DNA of 64,000 nucleotides. Origin: CAYUIG01 sp964444685. Its GTDB lineage: Bacteria; Gemmatimonadota; Gemmatimonadetes; Longimicrobiales; RSA9. The position numbers and the translations under genes are program-made. A model generated the notes under the pieces. The model was not told where the DNA came from. It worked only from the letters and a program-made list of their open reading frames with translations, and made no database searches. How positions within the stretch are numbered: position 1 is the first letter of the stretch; each line of letters starts with the position of its first letter. Below are positions 25,089-31,846 of this stretch, in pieces. The stretch is from assembly GCA_964444685.1 (NCBI GenBank), contig CAYUIG010000008.1, positions 23,308-87,307 on the forward strand. Direction: 5' to 3'.

Positions 25089-25127
25089 CGGCGCAGTGGT
25101 CATGCGGGCCACTGCGCCGCGTCCTTG
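25089..25127 (+). terminator. Terminator of the mdh-sdhCAB operon
   Basis: A perfect 11-bp stem CGGCGCAGTGG (25089-25099) with CCACTGCGCCG (25109-25119), 9-nt loop, followed by CGTCCTTGTT. A weak T-tract but a very stable stem. From 25128 to 25390 I see no gene and no further structure. Confidence 0.75.
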
Positions 25128-25390
25128 TTGGGGGGTCGGGATCGGCATTGGAGTCCAGGGTCGCGCCTCGATGGTCGATGGGCGACGTCGCCGGTCGTTG
25201 TTCTTCCCGTTCCTCGCCCTTCGGTACTGCCGCACACTTCGCCCACCGTGCCCTCCGCCGCCGCCTTCGTCACTTGTCAGGGGCTGCGCGGCGCTCGACG
25301 CTTTCGACCGCGGCGTAGTGACTCTCGTAGATCCGCAGCCCGGTGGACGCCGCAAAGTCGTCCATCGGCGATGCGAATTCGAGACATCTG

Positions 25391-25665
25391 GCGCGTTTGC
25401 GGCGGGTAGCGCCGCGAAGTCGTCAATCGTGGGTTCGCTTCGGAGGCCTTTGACGGGTTTGCGGCGGGTAGCGCCGCAAAGTCGTCATTCGTGGGCGCTT
25501 CGGAGGCCTTTGGCGCGTTTGCGGCGGGTAGCGCCGCGAAGTCGTCAATCGTGGGTTCGCTTCGGAGGCCTTTGACGGGTTTGCGGCGGGTAGCGCCGCA
25601 AAGTCGTCATTCGTGGGCGCTTCGGAGGCCTTTGGCGCGTTTGCGGCGGGTAGCGCCGCGAAGTC
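25391..25665 (+). repeat. Higher-order tandem repeat, 122-bp period made of alternating 62- and 60-bp units
   Basis: The landmark TTTGCGGCGGG recurs at 25396, 25458, 25518, 25580 and 25640, spacing 62, 60, 62, 60. Each unit contains the hairpin GCGGCG-GGTAG-CGCCGC. Odd and even units differ (GTCAATCGTGGGTTCG against GTCATTCGTGGGCG), so the true repeat is 122 bp. The array runs into the assembly gap, so its full copy number is unknown. A degenerate copy of GCCGCAAAGTCGTC occurs near 25347. Confidence 0.92.
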
Positions 25666-25765
25666 NNNNNNNNNNNNNNNNNNNNNNNNNNNNNNNNNNN
25701 NNNNNNNNNNNNNNNNNNNNNNNNNNNNNNNNNNNNNNNNNNNNNNNNNNNNNNNNNNNNNNNNN
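25666..25765. other. Assembly gap (100 Ns)
   Basis: Exactly 100 undetermined bases inside a tandem repeat, probably a placeholder of arbitrary length where the repeat could not be assembled. Confidence 0.97.
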
Positions 25766-25766
25766 C

Positions 25767-25799
25767 GACTCCCGACTCTCGACTCTCGACTCCTGACTC
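25767..25799 (-). repeat. Heptanucleotide array, inverted copy (GACTC x5)
   Basis: GACTC recurs at 25767, 25774, 25781, 25788 and 25795, exactly every 7 nt, 8 nt before the end of dcd. On the minus strand it reads as the GAGTCGG array found at 25043. Confidence 0.88.
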
Positions 25800-25806
25800 G
25801 AGAGAA

Positions 25807-26361
25807 TCAGAGCTTGGGCAGCGTGACGCCGCGCTGATCCTGGTACTTGCCCTGCCGCATCGCGTAGGTGGTTTCCGGGACTTCGTCGCCCTGGAAGAAC
25901 AGGAGCTGGGCGAGGCCTTCGCGACTGTAGATCTTGGCGGGCAGAGGGGTGGTGTTCGAGATCTCGAGGGTCAGGTGGCCGCACCATTCGGGCTCGAGCG
26001 GCGTCACGTTCACGATGATGCCGCAGCGCGCGTACGTGGACTTGCCGACGCACACGACGAGCACGTCCTTGGGGATCCGGAAGTACTCCATCGTCGCGGC
26101 GAGCGCGAACGAGTGGGGCGGGATGATGCAGTGGTCGCCCTTGATGTCGACGAACGACCGCGGGTCGAACGCCTTCGGGTCCACCACCACGCTGTGCACG
26201 TCGGTGAACACCTTGAACTCGTCGCCGACGCGGATGTCGTAGCCGAACGATGACAGCCCGTAGCTGATCGTTCCGTCCCGCACCTGCCGTCCCACGAACG
26301 GCTCGATCATTCCGTGCTCTTCCGACATCCGCCGGATCCAGCGGTCGCTTCGGATCGCCAT
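25807..26361 (-). CDS. dcd: dCTP deaminase
   Basis: Deaminates dCTP to dUTP, supplying dUMP for thymidylate. The 184-residue protein has the family pattern GLSSFGYDIRVGDEF near residue 36, the Ser/Arg nucleotide-binding segment GKSTYARCGIIVNVTPLEPEW with the catalytic Glu, and the C-terminal YQDQRG triphosphate clamp. It matches the usual monofunctional length. The start is ATG 26361 on the minus strand; longer frames upstream run through repeats. It is divergent from nuo and has its own promoter at 26408. Confidence 0.94.
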   Translation of the reverse strand: MAIRSDRWIRRMSEEHGMIEPFVGRQVRDGTISYGLSSFGYDIRVGDEFKVFTDVHSVVVDPKAFDPRSFVDIKGDHCIIPPHSFALAATMEYFRIPKDVLVVCVGKSTYARCGIIVNVTPLEPEWCGHLTLEISNTTPLPAKIYSREGLAQLLFFQGDEVPETTYAMRQGKYQDQRGVTLPKL

Positions 26362-26407
26362 GCTTTTTCCGTCTGGTGTGAATCCCGCGCAACGGCGGGG
26401 AGGCGGC

Positions 26408-26436
26408 AAACTAGAGGGTGGGAGGGCGTGTGCCAA
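26408..26436 (-). promoter_or_regulatory. Candidate promoter of dcd
   Basis: On the minus strand, -35 TTGGCA (26436-26431), 17-nt spacer, -10 TAGTTT (26413-26408). The leader to 26361 is about 40 nt. Confidence 0.5.
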
Positions 26437-26455
26437 GTCGGGCCGGACGTCGGGC

Positions 26456-26578
26456 GGGCGACGAACGGCGGGCGACGAATGGCGGGCGACAGACGACGGG
26501 CGACAGACGACGGGCGACGAACGGCGGGCGACGAACGGCGGGTTTTTGCGGCGGGTTTGTGCGGCGGGTTTGTGCGGC
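26456..26578 (+). repeat. 14-nt repeat array GGGCGACGAACGGC followed by a 13-nt array GGGTTTGTGCGGC
   Basis: GGGCGAC recurs at 26456, 26470, 26484, 26498, 26512 and 26526, exactly every 14 nt, with variable halves GAACGGC, GAATGGC and AGACGAC. At 26540 it switches to three 13-nt units GGGTTT(T/G)TGCGGC (26540, 26553, 26566). It fills the dcd-nuoA divergent region (26362-26765), whose remaining parts are the dcd and nuo promoters. Confidence 0.9.
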
Positions 26579-26692
26579 GGGAGGTGTGTACAAATCGGGG
26601 GCGCGCACGTACGGTTCGCGTCGGCGGAAAACGGGTGGCGGAAACTGGGCCGGGGCGGTCCAATCCATGCAGCCGATTTGACGCATCGTTGC

Positions 26693-26721
26693 TTGACACC
26701 CGTGAGGCGTGCGGATAGGTT
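26693..26721 (+). promoter_or_regulatory. Candidate promoter of the nuo operon
   Basis: -35 TTGACA at 26693-26698, 17-nt spacer, -10 TAGGTT at 26716-26721. The leader to nuoA at 26766 is about 38 nt. Confidence 0.6.
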
Positions 26722-26765
26722 GCCGGCCGGGTCCAAGTGAACGAATTCACAAGCGGTTGGACCGG

Positions 26766-27122
26766 ATGATCGAGCTCTACGTACCGATCCTGATTCTGCT
26801 CGGCGTGTCCATCGCGAACGCAGTCGCGCTGGTCGCGCTGTCGCACGCGGTGAGCCCGTACCGACCGACGGCGGTGAAGCTGGAGCCGTACGAGTCGGGG
26901 ATGGTGCCGCTGGGGGATACGCGCGAGCGGTTCAGCGTGAAGTACTACATGGTGGCGATCCTGTTCATCGTCTTCGACATCGAGGCGGTGTTCCTGATCC
27001 CGTGGGGAGTGTTCTTCCGTGAACTCGGCGTGTTCGGGTTCGTGGAGATGCTCGTATTCATTGGCGTACTGCTGGTAGGCTTCGCGTACGTCTGGAAGAA
27101 GGGAGCGTTGGAGTGGGACTGA
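26766..27122 (+). CDS. nuoA: NADH-quinone oxidoreductase subunit A
   Basis: Small membrane subunit of complex I near the quinone cavity. The 118-residue protein has three membrane helices (about 3-25, 60-82, 88-108), the conserved PYESGMVPLGDTRERFSVKYY loop linking helices 1 and 2, and FDIEAVFLIPW in helix 2. Start ATG 26766 is chosen; in-frame sequence upstream lies in the leader. nuoB begins at GTG 27113 within its last codons. Confidence 0.95.
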   Translation: MIELYVPILILLGVSIANAVALVALSHAVSPYRPTAVKLEPYESGMVPLGDTRERFSVKYYMVAILFIVFDIEAVFLIPWGVFFRELGVFGFVEMLVFIGVLLVGFAYVWKKGALEWD

Positions 27123-27760
27123 AGCTTCCGACGCTGGGATTCGCGGAGGGCACGTTCCTGACGACGCGTCTGGACGCGGTCGTTAACTGGGCGCGTGCGA
27201 ACTCGCTGTGGCCGATGCCGTTCGGCACGGCGTGCTGCGCGATCGAGATGATGGCGACGGCAGCGTCGCATTACGATCAGGCGCGTTTCGGGATGGAGCG
27301 GATGGCGTTCTCGCCGCGTCAGGCGGACGTCTTCATCTGCGCGGGTCGCGTGCCGTACAAGATGGCGCCGGTGCTGCGGCGGATCTGGGATCAGATGCCA
27401 CAGCCGAAGTGGTGCGTGTCGATGGGAGCGTGCGCGTCATCGGGCGGCGTGTTCGATGTGTACTCGATGGTACAGGGTATCGACACGATCATCCCGGTGG
27501 ACGTGTACGTGCCGGGTTGTCCGCCGCGGCCCGAAGGTCTCCTGTACGGCCTGATGCTGATCCAGGAGAAGATCAAGGGCGAAACGCTGGCGCGGCCGGA
27601 GCTTCGAGACGAGGATCCTGCGCGCGCAGGGCAGCCGAACCGGACGGCGGAGGCGATCGAGGAGATCGCGGGCCCGTTCGGGAACTCGACGACGCAGAAC
27701 CGGGTGAGCGGGTTGGTGACGACCGCCGCGGTCATGCGGCCCGGAGACCGGCAGCCGTAA
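27113..27760 (+). CDS. nuoB: NADH-quinone oxidoreductase subunit B
   Basis: Holds cluster N2, the last iron-sulphur centre before quinone. The 215-residue protein has the adjacent cysteine pair in GTACCAIEMM near residue 41, a further Cys in MGACASSGG and the fourth in VPGCPPRPEG. The C-terminal 50 residues after GETLARPEL are a lineage-specific tail. It starts at GTG 27113 overlapping nuoA and overlaps nuoC by one base (TAATG). Confidence 0.95.
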   Translation: MGLKLPTLGFAEGTFLTTRLDAVVNWARANSLWPMPFGTACCAIEMMATAASHYDQARFGMERMAFSPRQADVFICAGRVPYKMAPVLRRIWDQMPQPKWCVSMGACASSGGVFDVYSMVQGIDTIIPVDVYVPGCPPRPEGLLYGLMLIQEKIKGETLARPELRDEDPARAGQPNRTAEAIEEIAGPFGNSTTQNRVSGLVTTAAVMRPGDRQP

Positions 27761-28563
27761 TGAGCGAGCGGCCGTACGAGGCGGGGCTGCAGGGGCTGGA
27801 GACCGGGCCGCGTGCGAGCGCGGGTGCGGCGCCGGAGCGCGGGCCGGAGGCGGAGCCCGGGTCGCATCCCTCCATCGCACCGTTGCGCGAACGTTTCGGC
27901 AGTGCGGTACTCCGCCACGAAGTGCAGTCGAAGGACGAGCACGTCGTCTACATCGCACCGGAGTCCATCCGCGCGGTGCTGGCCTGGCTGCGCGATGAAC
28001 AGGGCTACGACTTCCTCGCCGATCTCACGGCCGTGGACTACGGCGGCGGCCGCCCGCTCGAGGTCATCTACCAGCTCTGGTCGATACCGAACCGCCGCGC
28101 GCTGCGCGTGAAGGCGGTGCTGCCGCTCGATGCGCTCGAGATCGACAGCGCGGTGCCGGTGTGGGCCGCGGCCAACTGGCTCGAGCGCGAGGTCTACGAC
28201 TTGTTCGGCATCCACTTCCGCGGCCATCCCGATCTGCGCCGCATCCTCATGCCGCAGAAGTACGCGGAGGGTCATCCGCTGCGAAAGGACTTCCCGCTGC
28301 GCGGCCGGTTCAGCCGTGCCGAGCAGACGCGGCGCGCGCTCGCGATGGAAGTGGAGGACTACTACACGCCGGCGGAGCTGGCGCTCGCGCGCGGGCAGGA
28401 TCTGTCCGTCCCCGCGACGGGCGCAGCGACGCCGGAGATCGAGATGGAGCCCGGTGAGCATGCGCCCGGATCGGGCCGTGCGACGAGTGCGGATCACTGG
28501 GCGCTGGGCGCCGGCGGTTCGGCCGCCGGCGGAGAGCCGGGCCCGGGCAAGGTGACGGAATGA
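27760..28563 (+). CDS. nuoC: NADH-quinone oxidoreductase subunit C
   Basis: Peripheral-arm 30 kDa subunit that helps assemble the Q-module. The 267-residue protein has an N-terminal Glu/Pro/Gly-rich extension of about 35 residues, the core with LTAVDYGGGRPLEVIYQLWS and the signature EREVYDLFGIHFRGHPDLRRILMP, and a 50-residue acidic/glycine-rich C-terminal tail after VEDYYTPAE. It is a separate gene, not a NuoCD fusion. It starts at ATG 27760. Confidence 0.94.
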   Translation: MSERPYEAGLQGLETGPRASAGAAPERGPEAEPGSHPSIAPLRERFGSAVLRHEVQSKDEHVVYIAPESIRAVLAWLRDEQGYDFLADLTAVDYGGGRPLEVIYQLWSIPNRRALRVKAVLPLDALEIDSAVPVWAAANWLEREVYDLFGIHFRGHPDLRRILMPQKYAEGHPLRKDFPLRGRFSRAEQTRRALAMEVEDYYTPAELALARGQDLSVPATGAATPEIEMEPGEHAPGSGRATSADHWALGAGGSAAGGEPGPGKVTE

Positions 28564-29834
28564 GCACGCGCACGGTCGAGTACCTGGTCACGCGCAATCC
28601 GGAGATGGGTCCCGACGGGCGGCCTGCGATGGGCCCGGTGCTGCCGATCGGGATCGAGCCGGAGCTCCAGGGTGAGCACATGCTCATCAACATCGGGCCG
28701 CAGCATCCGGCCACGCACGGGGTGCTGCGTCTCGTGCTGGAGCTGGATGGCGAAACGGTGATTCGCTGCATCCCGCACATCGGCTACCTGCATTCGAGCT
28801 TCGAGAAGCTGGGCGAGTACCGCACCTGGAACCAGGTGATCCCGCTCACCGACCGCATGGACTACCTCGCGCCGTTGATCTACAACTGCGCGTACGCGAT
28901 GGCGGTCGAGAAGCTGATGGGCATCGAGGTGACCGAGCGGTGCAAGGTGGTGCGGGTCATCTGCATGGAGCTGGACCGCATCTTCAGCCACCTGCTCTGG
29001 CTCGGCACGACGGCCATCGACGTCGGCGCGTTCACGGTCTTCCTGTGGACGTTCCAGGAGCGCGAGCGGATCTATACGCTGCACGAGAAGTTCACGGGCG
29101 CACGCATCACGACGTCGGCCACGCGCATCGGCGGCATGATGGCGGATCTGCCCGAGGGCTGGACCGATGATCTGCGGCACTTCGTCGACACGCTGCCGAA
29201 CACGCTCGACGAAGTCGAGACGCTGCTCACGCACAACCAGATCTGGATCGGGCGCAACCGCGATGTGGGCGCGATCTCGCCCGAGGACGCCGTGTCCTAC
29301 GGTCTGTCGGGCGCGAACCTGCGTGCGACCGGCGTCGCCTACGACGTGCGCAAGGACCGGCCGTATTACGACTACGAGACGTACGACTTCGATGTGCCGG
29401 TCGGCGAGCACGGCGATGCCTACGACCGCTATCTCTGCCGGATGGAGGAGATGCGGCAGAGTCTGCGCATCCTGGACCAGGCGCTGCGCCGGCTGCCGGG
29501 CGGCCCGATCAACGTGGACGACCCGCGTGTGATCCTGCCCGGGAAGACCGACGCGATGGCCGACATGGAGTCGATGATCCATCACTTCAAGGTCGTGATG
29601 GAGGGCGTACGCGCACCGGTCGGCGAGAGCTGGTTCAGCGTGGAGAGCTCGAAGGGCGAGCTGGGGATGTACGTGGTGAGCGACGGCGGCTCGAAGCCCG
29701 TGCGCTGGCGCGTGCGCGGCCCCAGCTTCATCAACCTGTCGGCGCTGCCGAAGATGATCGAGGGCCGGCTGCTCGCGGACGTGATCGCGGTGAATGCCAG
29801 CCTCGACATCGTGCTGGGTGAAATCGATCGATGA
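28560..29834 (+). CDS. nuoD: NADH-quinone oxidoreductase subunit D
   Basis: 49 kDa subunit forming the quinone-binding pocket with NuoB; structurally related to [NiFe]-hydrogenase large subunits. The 424-residue protein has GPQHPATHGVLRL near residue 45 and HIGYLHSSFEKLGEYRTWNQ, both conserved around the quinone site, and GEIDR at its end. It starts at ATG 28560 overlapping nuoC. A heptamer repeat array follows its stop directly. Confidence 0.95.
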   Translation: MSTRTVEYLVTRNPEMGPDGRPAMGPVLPIGIEPELQGEHMLINIGPQHPATHGVLRLVLELDGETVIRCIPHIGYLHSSFEKLGEYRTWNQVIPLTDRMDYLAPLIYNCAYAMAVEKLMGIEVTERCKVVRVICMELDRIFSHLLWLGTTAIDVGAFTVFLWTFQERERIYTLHEKFTGARITTSATRIGGMMADLPEGWTDDLRHFVDTLPNTLDEVETLLTHNQIWIGRNRDVGAISPEDAVSYGLSGANLRATGVAYDVRKDRPYYDYETYDFDVPVGEHGDAYDRYLCRMEEMRQSLRILDQALRRLPGGPINVDDPRVILPGKTDAMADMESMIHHFKVVMEGVRAPVGESWFSVESSKGELGMYVVSDGGSKPVRWRVRGPSFINLSALPKMIEGRLLADVIAVNASLDIVLGEIDR

Positions 29835-29867
29835 GTCGAGAGTCGGGAGTCGGGAGCCGGGAGTCGC
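29833..29867 (+). repeat. Heptanucleotide array GAGTCGG within the nuo operon
   Basis: Five 7-nt units (GAGTCGA, GAGTCGG, GAGTCGG, GAGCCGG, GAGTCGC) between the nuoD stop and the nuoE start. It is the same family as at 25043 and 25767. The frame stays open through it, so an ATG at 29831 could add 15 repeat-encoded residues to NuoE. Confidence 0.88.
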
Positions 29868-29875
29868 GAGGGGGG

Positions 29876-30541
29876 ATGTCGGACGGAACACCGCTTTCGC
29901 AGAACCCCGGCTGGGCCGGGGAGACGGGCGACTTCGCCCAGCTCACCGAAGCGGATGTGCGCGGCGCTCAGTACGTCGGGCAGCGGCCCGCCGAGGGCAT
30001 CGAGGCGGGCGGTGTGTGCTCCTATCCCTACCAGCTTTCCACGCGCCAGCCGGACGCGCCGCTCTTCGAGGGGCCGTACCGCGATCGCTTCAACAAGATC
30101 GTCGCACGCTATCCGAACCCGCAGGGCGCACTGCTGCCCGTACTCAACCTCGCGCACGAGCTGCACGGCTGGCTGTCGGCGGAGGACATGGAGACGGTCG
30201 CGGGGCTGCTGGGGCTCGCGCCCGCGTACGTGCGCGGCGTCGCCAGCTTCTACACGATGTACAACCGCCAGCCGCTGGGAAGCTACCTCGTGCAGGTGTG
30301 CACGAACGTGGCGTGCAACCTGTGCGGCGCGGATGACGTGATGGCGGCCTTCCTCGAGCACACGAATACGGATCCGGGCGAGGTGACGGAGGACGGGCTG
30401 TTCACGGTGATCGAGGCCGAGTGCCTCGGCGCCTGCGGCTTTCCGACGGCGGTGCAGATCAACGAGCGCTACTTCGAGAACGTGACGCCGGCGGACGTGC
30501 CGGCGATTCTCGAGCGGCTGCGGTCGGAAGGGCGGGGCTGA
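29876..30541 (+). CDS. nuoE: NADH-quinone oxidoreductase subunit E
   Basis: Thioredoxin-like [2Fe-2S] subunit (cluster N1a) of the NADH-dehydrogenase module. The 221-residue protein has the cluster cysteines in CTNVAC and ECLGACG, and GVASFYTMYN before them. ATG 29876, preceded by GAGGGGGG, is chosen as start. ATG 29831 overlaps the nuoD stop like the other nuo junctions but would translate the heptamer repeat. Residues 1-50 before the core are not conserved with the family as I recall it. It overlaps nuoF by one base. Confidence 0.92.
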   Translation: MSDGTPLSQNPGWAGETGDFAQLTEADVRGAQYVGQRPAEGIEAGGVCSYPYQLSTRQPDAPLFEGPYRDRFNKIVARYPNPQGALLPVLNLAHELHGWLSAEDMETVAGLLGLAPAYVRGVASFYTMYNRQPLGSYLVQVCTNVACNLCGADDVMAAFLEHTNTDPGEVTEDGLFTVIEAECLGACGFPTAVQINERYFENVTPADVPAILERLRSEGRG

Positions 30542-31842
30542 TGGCGTACCCGTATCGTCACGAGCGCGAGACGCGGGTCCTGACGGAAGCATTCGGGGAT
30601 CCGACGGCGCGCACGCTCGAGGGCTGGAAGCGACGCGGCGGATACGAGGCGCTGAAGAAGGCGCTCGCGATGTCGCCGAACGACGTCGTCGAAGTCGTGA
30701 AGGCCAGTGGTCTGCGCGGCCGCGGTGGCGCGGGCTTCCCGACGGGTGTGAAGTGGTCGTTCATGCCGAAGGACGACTCCCGCCAGCCGCACTACCTCGT
30801 GATCAACGCGGACGAGTCGGAGCCGGGCGCGTTCAAGGACCGCGAGCTGTGCCGCTGGACACCGCACCAGCTCGTCGAGGGCGCGCTCATCGGCGGCCAC
30901 GCGATCCGCGCGCGCCACGTCTACATCTACATGCGCGGCGAGTTCTTCGAGCCTGCGCAGATCCTCGGCCGCGCGATCGAGGAGGCGTACGCGGCGGGCA
31001 TTGCCGGCCGCGACGTGATGGGTTCCGGCATATCGATCGACATCACGCTCCACCTCGGCGCGGGCGCGTACATCTGCGGCGAGGAGACGGGACTGATGAA
31101 CTCGCTGGAGGGGCGCCGCGGCCAGCCGCGCATCAAGCCGCCCTTCCCGGCGGCGGTGGGCGCGTTCGGACAGCCCACGACGATCAACAACGTCGAGACG
31201 CTGTGCGCGGTGCCGCACATCATCAATCGCGGGGCGGATTGGTACCGCTCGTTCGGCACCGAGAAGAGCCCGGGCACGAAGCTCTTCAACGTGTCGGGGC
31301 ACGTCGTGCGGCGCGGCAACTTCGAGCTGCCGCTCGGCTTCCCGCTGAAGGATCTCATTTACGACGTGTGCGGCGGGATCCGCGACAGCCGCTCGCTCAA
31401 GGCGGTGATCCCGGGCGGCAGCTCGGTGCCGATCCTCGCGGCGAACGAGATCGACATCGCACTCGACTACGAGAGTGTGGCCGCTGCGGGCAGCATGCTC
31501 GGGACGGCGTCGGTCATCGTGATGGACGATCAGACGAGCATCGTGAAGCAGGTGCGTCGCATGGTGGAGTTCTACTCCCACGAGTCGTGCGGCCAGTGCA
31601 CACCGTGCCGTGAGGGGACCACGTGGCTCGCGCGCATCCTGCGCCGGATCGAGAACGGCATGGGCCGCGAGGAGGATCTGCAGACGCTGCTCGACCTCGG
31701 CCGCAACATGACGGGCACCACCATCTGTGTGCTGAGCGACTCGGCCGCGGCGCCGGTGGCGAGCTCGATCCAGAAGTTCCGCGACGAGTACATGGAATTG
31801 ATCCGCGCGGCCACGCCGCCGCAGTACGTGCCGGTGGGGTGA
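30541..31842 (+). CDS. nuoF: NADH-quinone oxidoreductase subunit F
   Basis: Binds NADH and FMN and holds cluster N3, the electron entry of complex I. The 433-residue protein has the FMN/NADH glycine-rich GRGGAGFPTGVKWSF near residue 60, the NADESEPGAFKDRE segment, YICGEETGLMNSLEG, and the N3 motif CGQCTPCREGTTW near residue 350 with its fourth Cys in TTICVL. It starts at ATG 30541 in the nuoE stop (TGATG). Confidence 0.96.
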   Translation: MAYPYRHERETRVLTEAFGDPTARTLEGWKRRGGYEALKKALAMSPNDVVEVVKASGLRGRGGAGFPTGVKWSFMPKDDSRQPHYLVINADESEPGAFKDRELCRWTPHQLVEGALIGGHAIRARHVYIYMRGEFFEPAQILGRAIEEAYAAGIAGRDVMGSGISIDITLHLGAGAYICGEETGLMNSLEGRRGQPRIKPPFPAAVGAFGQPTTINNVETLCAVPHIINRGADWYRSFGTEKSPGTKLFNVSGHVVRRGNFELPLGFPLKDLIYDVCGGIRDSRSLKAVIPGGSSVPILAANEIDIALDYESVAAAGSMLGTASVIVMDDQTSIVKQVRRMVEFYSHESCGQCTPCREGTTWLARILRRIENGMGREEDLQTLLDLGRNMTGTTICVLSDSAAAPVASSIQKFRDEYMELIRAATPPQYVPVG

Positions 31843-31846
31843 AGTC

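Noticed and set aside
25080..25355. 91-codon minus-strand frame downstream of sdhB
   Set aside because: It overlaps the sdh terminator, has no ribosome site or promoter, and encodes a composition-biased Arg/Pro/Gly-rich peptide.
25391..25665. Possible CRISPR array
   Set aside because: Units are 60-62 bp, and the intervening sequences repeat with a 122-bp period instead of being unique spacers. No cas gene is present.
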